64,000 bases of DNA. Source: CAYVIB01 sp964451365 (GTDB lineage Bacteria > Pseudomonadota > Gammaproteobacteria > Pseudomonadales > Cellvibrionaceae). The DNA lies in the NCBI GenBank assembly GCA_964451365.1, contig CAYVIB010000017.1, forward strand, positions 1 to 64,000, given 5' to 3'. The notes beneath the pieces were generated by a model, which was not told the origin of the DNA, searched no databases, and worked only from the letters and a program-made list of their open reading frames with translations. The translations under genes were made by a program, and so were the position numbers. Each line of letters starts with the position of its first letter. Positions within the stretch are counted from its first letter, which is position 1. This document shows positions 7,953 through 16,874 of the stretch, piece after piece.

Positions 7953-10145
7953 ATGGATGTTTCAGACCTTCTCAATGATCTCAACGAAGCCCAGCGCGAG
8001 GCCGTCAGCGCGCCGGCCGGCAACCAACTCATTCTGGCCGGGGCCGGCAGCGGCAAAACCCGCGTGCTGGTGCATCGCATCGCCTGGTTGACCCGCGTCG
8101 AGGGCGTTTCCCCTCACCAGGTTCTGGCGGTGACCTTTACCAACAAGGCCGCCCGCGAGATGAAAGACCGCCTCTCGGTGTTGCTGGGGGATGTGGTGGG
8201 CCACGGTGGCATTCGCAATATGTGGGTGGGCACCTTTCATGGCATCGCCCACCGCCTGCTCAAGGCCCACTGGCAGGAGGCGAACCTGCCGCAGAGTTTC
8301 CAGATTCTCGACAGCGACGACCAGTTGCGGGTAATCAAGCGCGTTTACCAGGCGCTGAACCTGGACGAGGGCCGCTGGCCGTGGCGGCAGGCACAATGGT
8401 TTATCAACGGCCAGAAAGATGAGGGCGTGCGCGCCCAGTATGTGCAGGAGGGGCACGATCCCTTCCTGATTACCATGAAGATGGTCTATTCCGCTTACGA
8501 AGAAGCCTGCGAGCGCGGCGGGCTGGTGGATTTTGCCGAGCTGTTGCTGCGCTCCCACGAACTGTGGCTGAAAAAGCCCGATTTGCTGAAACACTACCAG
8601 CAGCGTTTCCGCTTTTTGCTGGTGGACGAATTCCAGGATACCAATGCCGTGCAGTACGCCTGGCTGCGGGTGCTGGCCGGTAAAACCGGGCTGGTGACGG
8701 CGGTCGGGGACGACGACCAGTCCATCTACGGCTGGCGCGGTGCCCGCATCGAAAACATCCAGCAGTTCGAGAAGGATTTCGACAGCGTGCAGGTGACCCG
8801 GCTGGAGCAGAATTACCGCTCCACAGCTAATATTCTCAACGCCGCCAACGCGGTTATCGCCAATAACTCCCAGCGCCTGGGCAAGTCCCTGTGGACCGCC
8901 GGCGTTGAGGGCGAGCCCATTGATTTGTACTCCGCCTTTAATGAGCAGGACGAGGCGCGCTATATCGTCGAGCGCATCCGGGACTGGATCGACAAGGGCA
9001 ACAAGACCGGCGAAGCGGCTATTCTCTATCGTTCCAACGCCCAGTCGCGGGTGCTGGAAGAGGCCTTTATCCGCGAGGGCCTGCCGTACCGCATTTATGG
9101 CGGCCAGCGGTTCTACGAGCGGCTGGAAATCAAGAATGCACTCGCCTACCTGCGCCTGATTTTGAACCGGCAGGATGACGCGGCCTTCGAGCGCGTGATC
9201 AATACCCCCACGCGCGGCATCGGCGAGAAAACCATCGATACTATTCGGGTGCTGGCGCGCGAACAGGGGCATTCGCTGTACGAATCGATGCAGGCGGCCA
9301 TCAATAATTCTGTGTTCACCGCCCGCGCCACCAATGCCCTGAAAACATTCGTCGCGTTGATCGATGACCTGGAAGCGGCGATTGCGGGCATGGACCTGGG
9401 GGAACAGGTGGAGCATGTGGTGCGCCAGTCCGGCCTGCTGGATTTTCACCAGAAGGAAAAAGGCGAGCGCGGCCAGGCGCGGGTGGAAAACCTCGAGGAA
9501 CTGGTCAACGCCTGCCGCCTGTTTGAGCCGGAAGACGGGGGGATTCCCCCGCTGCAGGAATTCCTCGACACCGCCGCCCTGGATGCCGGCGATCAACAGG
9601 CGGACGATTATGAAGACGCGGTGCAGATGATGACCCTGCACAGCGCCAAGGGCCTGGAATTTCCACTGGTGTTCCTGGCGGGGGTGGAGGAGAATCTGTT
9701 TCCCCACAAGATGTCCGTCGAGGACCCGGAGCGGCTGGAAGAGGAACGGCGGCTTTGCTACGTGGGCATTACCCGCGCAATGGAAAAACTGGTGATCAGC
9801 TATGCCGAGTGCCGGCGCCTGCACGGCAGTGAAAACTTCAACGCGCTGTCTCGTTTTGTGCGGGAAATTCCGCGGGAGTTTATCCAGGAGGTGCGAATTA
9901 ATGCCACCATCAGCCGGCCTGCCAGTTATTCCCAATCGTCAAGTATTCATACGATGGAAAACGGCGCGCTGATGGAGCAGTACCCCGGCTTTAGTCTGGG
10001 CCAGCAGGTGTTGCACCCGGTGTTTGGCGAAGGAGTGATATTGCAGTTCGAGGGGCGCGGGCCGAACGCCTGCGTGCAGGTGAATTTTTCCAATGAAGGC
10101 GTGAAGCGTTTGGTTTTGCAGTATGCCAAATTGCAGGTAATTTAG
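7953..10145 (+). CDS. uvrD: DNA helicase II UvrD
   Basis: This 730-residue superfamily-1A 3'-5' helicase acts in nucleotide excision repair and mismatch repair. The start MDVSDLLNDLNEAQREAV matches the family N-terminus. Walker A is AGAGSGKT, motif Ia is TFTNKAAREMKDR, motif II is LLVDEFQDTN, motif III is GDDDQSIYGWRGA, motif IV is LEQNYRS, motif V is TLHSAKGLEFPLVF, and motif VI is CYVGITRAM. The C-terminal tail from about 660 includes the HPVFGEGVI segment (PcrA/UvrD C-terminal Tudor-like domain). Length is normal. No clear LexA box was found upstream, though the region was read only by eye. Confidence 0.97.
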   Translation: MDVSDLLNDLNEAQREAVSAPAGNQLILAGAGSGKTRVLVHRIAWLTRVEGVSPHQVLAVTFTNKAAREMKDRLSVLLGDVVGHGGIRNMWVGTFHGIAHRLLKAHWQEANLPQSFQILDSDDQLRVIKRVYQALNLDEGRWPWRQAQWFINGQKDEGVRAQYVQEGHDPFLITMKMVYSAYEEACERGGLVDFAELLLRSHELWLKKPDLLKHYQQRFRFLLVDEFQDTNAVQYAWLRVLAGKTGLVTAVGDDDQSIYGWRGARIENIQQFEKDFDSVQVTRLEQNYRSTANILNAANAVIANNSQRLGKSLWTAGVEGEPIDLYSAFNEQDEARYIVERIRDWIDKGNKTGEAAILYRSNAQSRVLEEAFIREGLPYRIYGGQRFYERLEIKNALAYLRLILNRQDDAAFERVINTPTRGIGEKTIDTIRVLAREQGHSLYESMQAAINNSVFTARATNALKTFVALIDDLEAAIAGMDLGEQVEHVVRQSGLLDFHQKEKGERGQARVENLEELVNACRLFEPEDGGIPPLQEFLDTAALDAGDQQADDYEDAVQMMTLHSAKGLEFPLVFLAGVEENLFPHKMSVEDPERLEEERRLCYVGITRAMEKLVISYAECRRLHGSENFNALSRFVREIPREFIQEVRINATISRPASYSQSSSIHTMENGALMEQYPGFSLGQQVLHPVFGEGVILQFEGRGPNACVQVNFSNEGVKRLVLQYAKLQVI

Positions 10146-10150
10146 AGAAT

Positions 10151-10192
10151 GGCGGGTGGCGCCCGAAGCGCGGGACCATCGTTTACCCCCCA
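10151..10192. repeat. REP-like palindromic repeat (copy 1)
   Basis: A ~41-bp sequence beginning GGCGGGTGGCGCCCGAAG directly follows uvrD and recurs at 16766-16806 with few changes. Its ends (GGCGGGT ... ACCC.CC) can pair, so it is a REP-like hairpin, perhaps protecting or ending the uvrD transcript. Confidence 0.6.
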
Positions 10193-10228
10193 CAATGCAG
10201 GAAAAAATAATTATTAAATGAGAAACAC

Positions 10229-11359
10229 ATGAACGCCCGTTATTCCCCCTGGTGGATGCCCACCGCAATTATTGTCCTGCTCGCGCTGGTGGCTTTGCTT
10301 TTTGCCCTGCTGGTATTAAAAACCGCGAATACGGTGACCGGCGGTGAAGCATCAAATATTATTTCCGATCAAAAAGTTTACCACTGGAAAATGGTAACCA
10401 CCTGGCCGAAAAATTTCCCCGGCCTCGGGCTTGCGCCGGAAAACTTTTCCCGCTGGGTGGACGAGATGAGCAATGGCCGCCTGAAAATCCAGGTGCACGG
10501 CGCCAACGAAATTGTGCCGGCGCTGGGTGTGTTCGACGCGGTGTCCTCCGGCAGCGTGCAGATGGGCCACGGCGCGGCGTATTACTGGAAAGGCAAAATT
10601 CCCGCCGCGCCGTTTTTTACCGCCGTTCCCTTCGGTATGAACGCACAGGAGTTCAACGGCTGGTTGCATTACGGTGGTGGTTTGGAATTGTGGCGCGAAG
10701 TTTACGCGCCGTTTAATTTGATTCCCTTCGCCGCCGGCAATACCGGGGTGCAAATGGGCGGTTGGTTTAACCGGGAAATCAATTCCATCGAGGATTTAAA
10801 GGGCCTGAAAATGCGCATCCCTGGCTTGGGAGGTGAAGTCTTTTCCCGCGCCGGTGGCACGGCGGTGAATATTCCCGGCGGGGAGCTTTATACCTCCCTG
10901 CAGTCCGGTGTAATCGACGCAACCGAATGGGTAAGCCCTTACAACGATCTGGCGTTCGGTTTCCAGCAGATTGCCAAATATTACTATTATCCCGGCTGGC
11001 AGGAACCCGGTCCCGCTCTGGAAATTATCATCAATAAAGATGCCTACAATTCCCTGCCAGCGGACCTGCAAAAAATAATTGAAGTGGCGGCGCGCGCGGT
11101 CAACCAGGATATGCTGGACGAATACACTGCGCGCAATAATGATGCGCTGAATGAACTGGTGGACAAACACGGCGTGGATATTCGGCAGTTTCCGGACGAT
11201 GTATTGGCGACATTGAAAAAACTTTCCTTTGAAGTGTATGAGGAAACCGCCAAAAACGATCCCGTATTCGCCAAGGTTTACAAGTCCTATAAAACCTATA
11301 TGGACGATATCAGGGATTATCACGAGCTGAGCGAGGAAGCGTACTACCGCACCAGGTAG
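10229..11359 (+). CDS. dctP: TRAP transporter substrate-binding protein (DctP/TakP type)
   Basis: This 376-residue periplasmic binding protein is tethered by an uncleaved or cleaved N-terminal helix (about residues 9-32). The mature part starts HWKMVTTWPKNFPGLGLAPENF, as in TakP-like DctP proteins that bind keto acids or other carboxylates. GLKMRIPGLGGEVFSRAGG contains the conserved Arg that binds the substrate carboxylate, and GVIDATEWVSPYND the second conserved region. No permease gene adjoins it; dctQM in this window lie 14 kb downstream on the other strand and may or may not be its partners. Confidence 0.88.
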   Translation: MNARYSPWWMPTAIIVLLALVALLFALLVLKTANTVTGGEASNIISDQKVYHWKMVTTWPKNFPGLGLAPENFSRWVDEMSNGRLKIQVHGANEIVPALGVFDAVSSGSVQMGHGAAYYWKGKIPAAPFFTAVPFGMNAQEFNGWLHYGGGLELWREVYAPFNLIPFAAGNTGVQMGGWFNREINSIEDLKGLKMRIPGLGGEVFSRAGGTAVNIPGGELYTSLQSGVIDATEWVSPYNDLAFGFQQIAKYYYYPGWQEPGPALEIIINKDAYNSLPADLQKIIEVAARAVNQDMLDEYTARNNDALNELVDKHGVDIRQFPDDVLATLKKLSFEVYEETAKNDPVFAKVYKSYKTYMDDIRDYHELSEEAYYRTR

Positions 11360-11371
11360 CAACTCCAGGTA

Positions 11372-11690
11372 ACTAGTGTGGTGTAACGAATAGTATGCAC
11401 ATATCAGTGCCCTCCAGATTGGCTGCGGCAAGGCGCGGCATGCAGCGAATATCGAGAATATTTGCAAATGCCGCAACACAGCGGCGGCCAATCTGGAGGG
11501 CACCCTTCGGGCGAGCCTCCAAGCGGCCCTCCGCCGTGTCGCTTATATGGATGTAGGTGAGGGCCGATAGCAGGAGCGGAAGGCTTGCACTTGCTTGACA
11601 TATGCCCAATATGCCTGCGCAAGTGCGCCTTGCGGAGCACCGCTTGGCAACTCGCTGATATGCGCATACTATTTGTTACACCACACTAGT
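11372..11690. mobile_element. 319-bp MITE-like element with 36-bp terminal inverted repeats
   Basis: Terminal repeats at 11372-11407 and 11655-11690 are complementary with two mismatches, starting ACTAGTGTGGTGTAAC. An internal inverted repeat (TGCCCTCCAGATTGGC ... GCCAATCTGGAGGGCA) lies inside. There is no transposase frame. The TA inside both ends could be a TA target duplication, as for IS630/mariner-type elements. It ends 19 bp before the TonB receptor start codon. Confidence 0.8.
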
Positions 11691-11709
11691 CCAAGTGCTG
11701 TAAATAATA

Positions 11710-14238
11710 ATGTATAAAATCAAAAAGAGTTTTCCCCGTTGCTTTGCGCTCGGGCTTGTCGGTCTGGCGGTAACAGGGGCACAAACTTTTGCCGATACCG
11801 GCAGGGAGAAAGTCAACTATTTCGATCTTCCGGGCCAGTCGCTGCAAACCGGACTGATCGAGTTTGCCTTGCAGGCAAATGTTACGGTTATTACCGATAA
11901 CAACCTGATAAAAAACTACCGTTCCGGTTTTGTTGTGGGGCCCAATACCGTTGATAACGCCCTGTCCGGCTTGCTGTCCGGCACACCGTTTGAATATCGC
12001 TACCAGCCGGAGACGGGCGCCTACGTTATCCAGCCGAAAAAGACAGAAATTGTTACTGAATTTCCAGCGGTGGAGCAGCCGGAAACCATTGAGGAATTGG
12101 TGGTGGTGGGCGCAAGTTACCCATTTCGCTATCACACGGTTAGTAACTCCCACCTTCACGGCAATATGTCGTATTTTGATTCCTCGCGTTTTATTAACGT
12201 GATTCCCGAAACATTGATACGGGACCAGGAATCCACCGACCTCGGCGATGTGCTTAAATATGCCAGCAGTATCACGCCGGGCGACGGCATTACCGACAGC
12301 AATGATGATATTTATATTCGCGGTTTCCGTCGTCACGCCATTTACGTCGACGGCTTTCGGTTGAGCGATACCACCGGCGTTAAAATGTTGCCGGCAAACG
12401 TCGAACGGGTGGAGATTTTAAAAGGTCCGTCAACTTTGTTGTACGGCCAGGCGGAACCGGGCGGCATGGTGAACGTGGTGCGAAAAAAACCGGAAGGGCT
12501 CTCCTTTTTTCACTCCCGGTTCGGCGCGGGCAGCGATGGCCAGCGGTTTGTGAACCTGGATCTGAATGGCCAGGCGCCGGTCGATACCGATATCAATTAC
12601 CGTGTGATACTCGCCGACGAAGCGCGGGATGAGGCGGCGGAGATATCGGACATCCACAGGCAATTAATTGCCACCTCGGCTTCCTGGCAATGGAGCCCGA
12701 ACACTATCGTGGATTTGGGCTACGAATATCAAAAAGCGGAGCAGGTTTGGGATCGCAATTTTGCGGTGTTTCGTCCTGTTGAGGGCGTTTTCGACGGTGC
12801 AATGCTGGACGATATTGCCAAACAGGCGCGCGACGGTTTCGACACCGAGTTCAAACTTTTCAGTGCCGAGTTGAATCATTATATTGGCGCGGACTGGCGG
12901 TTACAGGCTAAATATTTCTGGCACGACGAGCATCGCACCGGTGTTCGCACTACCGGCGACACGCTGCTTAAAACCGATGTGTTTTATAAAAACAATAACT
13001 GGGGAAACGATTACCTGCTGCTGATTCCAGGCGGCCAGATCGCGCTGCCGATTTTACTCGATCCGCGTCCCTCCGGCGTGTTTTATTCCATCGGCAATAT
13101 TCGCGGTATTTACGACGAGGAAGCCTTTGAAACCCAGAATAATGCGGCGATAAACCTGGAGGGTTCTTTCAGCACCGGTGATCTGATCCACCACATCACC
13201 ATGGGAGCGGATTGGCACCGGCAGGATCTTTACAAGGCCTATACGGTGGAAGTACGCAATCCGTTTCCGTTGCAAACCTGGTCTGAAGCTGATTTCGGGC
13301 TGGCGCTGCTTGATATTACTGAAACAATTTTTGACCCCGACCGGCCGCTGGGGGATCTCGAACTGGTGGATTACCACCTGCTCTACGATGACTACGGTAT
13401 TTACGTTCAGGATAATATTGAACTGAACGAGCAGTGGGTATTATCCGCCGGTGGTCGCTACACCAAAACCGAGGGAGAGTTTACCGATTTTGCTGATGGC
13501 GTTTTTACGCCGCTGCGAACCTATAATGATTTTTCCTCCCAGCTTGGATTGGTGTACAAGCCCGGCGATTCACATTCCATTTACGCAAGTTACAGCGAAG
13601 CGTTGCGGGCGAACTATCATATCGACGATATCGGCCCGCGCGCGGCGGAGCCGGAACTGTCGAATCAAATTGAGCTGGGGGTGAAAACCCTGTTGCTGGA
13701 TGGAAAACTGTTGGCGAATTTTGCCGTGTTTGCAATCAACAAAAAAAATATAGTTGATATCAATGTTATCGAAGGTATCCGAACGTCAATGCGGGGACAC
13801 GAACAGCAAAATGCGGGCTTCGACCTCGACTTTACCTGGCAGGTTCGACCCGGCTTTGACGTGATCGGCGCGTTTTCCATGATCGATCCCGAAATTGTGT
13901 CCGGAGAAAACGAGGGCAACCAACCGGCGCTGGCGGCGGAGCAGACCGCCAGTTTTTTTGCCCGCTATCAATTTAAAAACGGCTTCGAGATTAACGGCGG
14001 CTATAAATATGTAAGCAACCGGCTCGCCGACGACGAAAACGATTACTGGTTGGGCGAATACGCGCTGGTGGATCTCGGGCTTTCCTACCGATTTGATGTT
14101 ATCGCGTCACAACCGGTGCTGGCGCTGGCGGTTAAAAACGCACTCGACGAACAATACTATACCGCCATTCTGGATGGCGTTCGGATGAATGAATCACCAG
14201 GGAGATCTTTTGTCGCAACACTTCGGATCGAACTGTAA
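11710..14238 (+). CDS. TonB-dependent siderophore receptor with signalling domain
   Basis: This 842-residue outer-membrane receptor has a signal peptide (cleavage near ADT, residue ~29). A secretin/TonB N-terminal (STN) signalling domain spans about 35-110 (FDLPGQSLQTGLIEFALQAN), the plug about 150-280 (IYIRGFRRHAIYVDGFRL; RVEILKGPSTLLYGQAEPGG), and the beta barrel runs to the terminal aromatic-type strand (FVATLRIEL). The STN domain, with sigma and anti-sigma genes directly downstream, marks it as a FecA/FpvA-type transducer for a ferric siderophore. No good Shine-Dalgarno precedes the ATG, and a MITE-like element lies immediately upstream. The stop abuts the sigma-factor ATG. Confidence 0.93.
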   Translation: MYKIKKSFPRCFALGLVGLAVTGAQTFADTGREKVNYFDLPGQSLQTGLIEFALQANVTVITDNNLIKNYRSGFVVGPNTVDNALSGLLSGTPFEYRYQPETGAYVIQPKKTEIVTEFPAVEQPETIEELVVVGASYPFRYHTVSNSHLHGNMSYFDSSRFINVIPETLIRDQESTDLGDVLKYASSITPGDGITDSNDDIYIRGFRRHAIYVDGFRLSDTTGVKMLPANVERVEILKGPSTLLYGQAEPGGMVNVVRKKPEGLSFFHSRFGAGSDGQRFVNLDLNGQAPVDTDINYRVILADEARDEAAEISDIHRQLIATSASWQWSPNTIVDLGYEYQKAEQVWDRNFAVFRPVEGVFDGAMLDDIAKQARDGFDTEFKLFSAELNHYIGADWRLQAKYFWHDEHRTGVRTTGDTLLKTDVFYKNNNWGNDYLLLIPGGQIALPILLDPRPSGVFYSIGNIRGIYDEEAFETQNNAAINLEGSFSTGDLIHHITMGADWHRQDLYKAYTVEVRNPFPLQTWSEADFGLALLDITETIFDPDRPLGDLELVDYHLLYDDYGIYVQDNIELNEQWVLSAGGRYTKTEGEFTDFADGVFTPLRTYNDFSSQLGLVYKPGDSHSIYASYSEALRANYHIDDIGPRAAEPELSNQIELGVKTLLLDGKLLANFAVFAINKKNIVDINVIEGIRTSMRGHEQQNAGFDLDFTWQVRPGFDVIGAFSMIDPEIVSGENEGNQPALAAEQTASFFARYQFKNGFEINGGYKYVSNRLADDENDYWLGEYALVDLGLSYRFDVIASQPVLALAVKNALDEQYYTAILDGVRMNESPGRSFVATLRIEL

Positions 14239-14754
14239 ATGAAAAATACACATCCGCTGGCGTCGCTGTTTCAAAAGCATCAACCGGAGCTGTTACGCCT
14301 GATCATGCAACGGTTCAAACGCGTTGATCACGAGGCCGAGGATATTGTGCAGGATGCCTTTCACAATATTCTGCGCACGGACAGTATCGGCAACCTGGAA
14401 AATCCCAAAGCATATTTGTATCAAACCGCCAGCAACCTGGCACTCAACCGTATTCGCAAGCACCAGACGCACAACCAGTATGTCGCCGGTATCGATACCG
14501 ATGAAGGAGAGAAAGGCGATGAACTGACGCCGGAGCGCTCTTTCTCCGCCAGCCGGGATTTGCAGCGTGTTGAACACGCAATTGGGAAGCTGCCGGAAAA
14601 ATACCGGCGTACCTTCCTGCTCAGTCGTGTGCAGGATAAAACCTACAGGGAAATCAGCGAGCTGCTGAATATCTCGGAAAGCACGGTGGAAAAGCATATT
14701 ATTAAGACCTTGAAATTCCTGCGGGACGAATTGGGCGGGGAGGCGGATGTATGA
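14239..14754 (+). CDS. FecI-type ECF sigma factor
   Basis: This 171-residue sigma factor has region 2 (RLIMQRFKRVDHEAEDIVQDAFHN) and region 4 (RVEHAIGKLPEKYRRTFLLSRVQDKTYREISELLNISESTVEKH). It would direct RNA polymerase to receptor-type promoters when released by the downstream FecR. Its ATG follows the receptor stop without a gap, and its stop overlaps the fecR ATG by 4 bp (ATGA). The order receptor-sigma-antisigma is reversed from the common fecIR-fecA order, so all three are probably one transcript. Confidence 0.93.
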   Translation: MKNTHPLASLFQKHQPELLRLIMQRFKRVDHEAEDIVQDAFHNILRTDSIGNLENPKAYLYQTASNLALNRIRKHQTHNQYVAGIDTDEGEKGDELTPERSFSASRDLQRVEHAIGKLPEKYRRTFLLSRVQDKTYREISELLNISESTVEKHIIKTLKFLRDELGGEADV

Positions 14755-15737
14755 GCAGCAGAGGCGTAAATGCAATGCAGGCGGAAGATGTCGCGATCCG
14801 ATGGCTGGCGAAGCTGAATTCACCGGGGCTGACCCAGGCGGAGCAGGATGAATTTTTCGCCTGGATGAATGCCTCGCCGCTCAACCAGGCGGCCTATATT
14901 AAAGCTGAAGAGCTTTGGGAGCGCGGCGCGGTATTGGAGCGCGCGCGGGAGCCGGCCGCGCGGTCATTCTGGCAATTCCAGGCGTGGCAGGGCTGGGCGG
15001 TGGCCTGCTCGCTGTTGCTGGTGTCGGGGCTGATTTTTTTCACCACCGGCAGTCAAATTGAAACCTATCAAACCTTGGTGGGCGAACAGCGTGAGATTTT
15101 GCTGGACGATGGCAGCCGTATTACCCTGAACACCGACAGCCGTATCGACGTTTATTACACCCGGCAGAAGCGCACCGTCACCCTGCACCAGGGGGAGGCG
15201 TTTTTCGATGTAAAGGATAACAGGGAGCGTCCATTCGAGGTTGTCACTGAATTCGGGCTGGTGCGTGTGGTTGGTACGCGCTTTTCCGTCCACCAACAGC
15301 AGGCCGATACCGTGGTGACCGTCGTGGATGGGCGCGTCGCCCTGATGGCCGATTCCACCCCGGAAGCGAAAGTCGAACCCGATGTTGTGCTGCAGGCCAA
15401 CCAGCGCGCCGGCATCCATATGGCCGCCGCCGGCGGTAAACCGGAACAGCTCGATGCGAAGGCTGCGCTGGCCTGGCGGGAGAAACAATTGATCTTTCGG
15501 GGCAAGCCTTTGAGTGAGGTTATCGTCGACCTGGATCGTTACCTTCCGGAAACGATTGCTCTGGACTCAAGCAGTAACGGCGACAGGGAAATTACCGCGG
15601 TTATTCAACTGGCCGATACGCAAATGACCCTTAAGGCACTCGAAGCGGCGCTCGGTTTAAAAGCCGAGGCGGATCCGTCCGGCAACGTTATTACTCTTTC
15701 CACTGCGCCTGCCGCCCCCTCCCGGCCCACCCCTTGA
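14751..15737 (+). CDS. FecR-type anti-sigma factor
   Basis: This 328-residue inner-membrane regulator has a cytoplasmic N-terminus with the DUF4880-type motif (AIRWLAKLNSPGLTQAEQDEFFAWMNASPLNQAAY), a transmembrane helix near residues 85-103 (WAVACSLLLVSGLIFFTT), and a periplasmic FecR domain (GEQREILLDDGSRITLNTDSRI) that contacts the receptor's signalling domain. The C-terminal STN-like part (about 245-315) is usual for the family. It holds the adjacent sigma factor inactive until the receptor signals. Confidence 0.93.
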   Translation: MSSRGVNAMQAEDVAIRWLAKLNSPGLTQAEQDEFFAWMNASPLNQAAYIKAEELWERGAVLERAREPAARSFWQFQAWQGWAVACSLLLVSGLIFFTTGSQIETYQTLVGEQREILLDDGSRITLNTDSRIDVYYTRQKRTVTLHQGEAFFDVKDNRERPFEVVTEFGLVRVVGTRFSVHQQQADTVVTVVDGRVALMADSTPEAKVEPDVVLQANQRAGIHMAAAGGKPEQLDAKAALAWREKQLIFRGKPLSEVIVDLDRYLPETIALDSSSNGDREITAVIQLADTQMTLKALEAALGLKAEADPSGNVITLSTAPAAPSRPTP

Positions 15738-16073
15738 AACGCTCCGCCACACCCCGGGTTCCCTTGGCCGCAGCCTACTGCAGATTTTCCCACTTTAATT
15801 CCAACAATTTTGGAGGGGATCCCGTTCTCGTGTGTCTTTATCCCTGACAGAAGGCATGTTTAAACCCCTTTCTATCAGATAGCCCGGAGAACAGGTGGTT
15901 TGGCAAAGGGCATCCTGGCGGTTGCCCAAACAGGGAAAGGGAACGAGTGCAAAAGCCAAACCATTTCAGGAGATTCTTCTGTGCTATCCGATTCGTAATG
16001 GAAGCTGGAGAGGGCTCAATCTACAAGCCAGGGAATTCTGTCACCGTTCCCCAAATAAAAAAGGAAAACAAAA
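15738..16073. other. Intergenic region upstream of lipoprotein gene
   Basis: About 336 bp. I see no gene that I would support; short frames here lack ribosome binding sites. It presumably carries the lipoprotein promoter. GACAGAAGG and CCTTTCTATC around 15847-15880 form a weak inverted repeat. Confidence 0.4.
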
Positions 16074-16742
16074 ATGTTAAAGAAAGTCTGCTTCCCGTTT
16101 GCTTTTGCTACCGCTGTATTACTTTTCACGGGCTGTACCAGCGTCAAACATATTCCATTGTCCCAGGATACCTCCGCTTCACTTAAAGGTTCGAGCATGG
16201 CGGCAACGCAATATCCCATGCCCGACTTCAGTGCAATGACCGCCGGCAAGGCGACGCTGGGTCTAATCGGTGCGGCCGCCATGATTTCCGCTGGAAACGA
16301 GATTGTACGGGAAAATAATATTCCCGATCCTGCCTTTGGTATTACCGAAGGGCTGGTGGAAAGACTTAAGGCTTCGCGCAGTATTGAATTTGTCGATATG
16401 CCGGATATCGTCGCGAAGAAGGATGATATTAAAGCGCTGATTGCCGCCTATCCAGGTGTGGATTATCTCCTGGATGTAAAAACCTTTAACTGGATGTTCG
16501 GTTACTATCCCACCGACTGGACTCACTACCGGGTTATCTACAATGCCCGCATGCGGTTAATCGACACCAAGGCAGGTAAAGTTATTGCCGAAACGCTATG
16601 CCGTACTACTCAGGGAGATGACAACAACCCACCGACGCGCGAGCAGCTTCTGGAAAATAACGCGGGCCTTTTGAAAAGTTACCTTACCAATGGCGCGAAC
16701 CAGTGCGTCGACGTGCTGGCACGGGATGTCCTGATGTTGTAA
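16074..16742 (+). CDS. Putative lipoprotein, unknown function
   Basis: This 222-residue protein has a lipoprotein signal (LLFTGC, lipid-modified Cys21) and is probably anchored to the outer membrane, since Thr follows the Cys rather than Asp. A hydrophobic helix lies near residues 58-75 (AGKATLGLIGAAAMISAG). The rest resembles periplasmic lipoproteins that hold a DUF-type alpha/beta domain (VDYLLDVKTFNWMFGYYP, RVIYNARMRLIDTKAGKVIAE). I cannot name the family. GGAAAA upstream serves as ribosome binding site. A REP-like repeat follows. Confidence 0.75.
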   Translation: MLKKVCFPFAFATAVLLFTGCTSVKHIPLSQDTSASLKGSSMAATQYPMPDFSAMTAGKATLGLIGAAAMISAGNEIVRENNIPDPAFGITEGLVERLKASRSIEFVDMPDIVAKKDDIKALIAAYPGVDYLLDVKTFNWMFGYYPTDWTHYRVIYNARMRLIDTKAGKVIAETLCRTTQGDDNNPPTREQLLENNAGLLKSYLTNGANQCVDVLARDVLML

Positions 16743-16765
16743 CACTCCGCACGCATCGGCAAGAC

Positions 16766-16806
16766 GGCGGGTGGCGCCCGAAGTGTCGGACCATCGCTTA
16801 CCCGCC
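16766..16806. repeat. REP-like palindromic repeat (copy 2)
   Basis: Second copy of the element at 10151. Here the ends are a perfect GGCGGGT / ACCCGCC pair, so it can form a closed hairpin downstream of the lipoprotein gene. Confidence 0.65.
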
Positions 16807-16874
16807 CTGTGCAATACCGGAACGAACAGGTGAAATAGCGTAAACTATAAGGCATCCGTGGATGATGTTACGAG

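Noticed and set aside
7962..9935. 657-codon open frame antisense to uvrD
   Set aside because: It lies fully across the conserved uvrD frame, has no family features and reflects high-GC codon bias.
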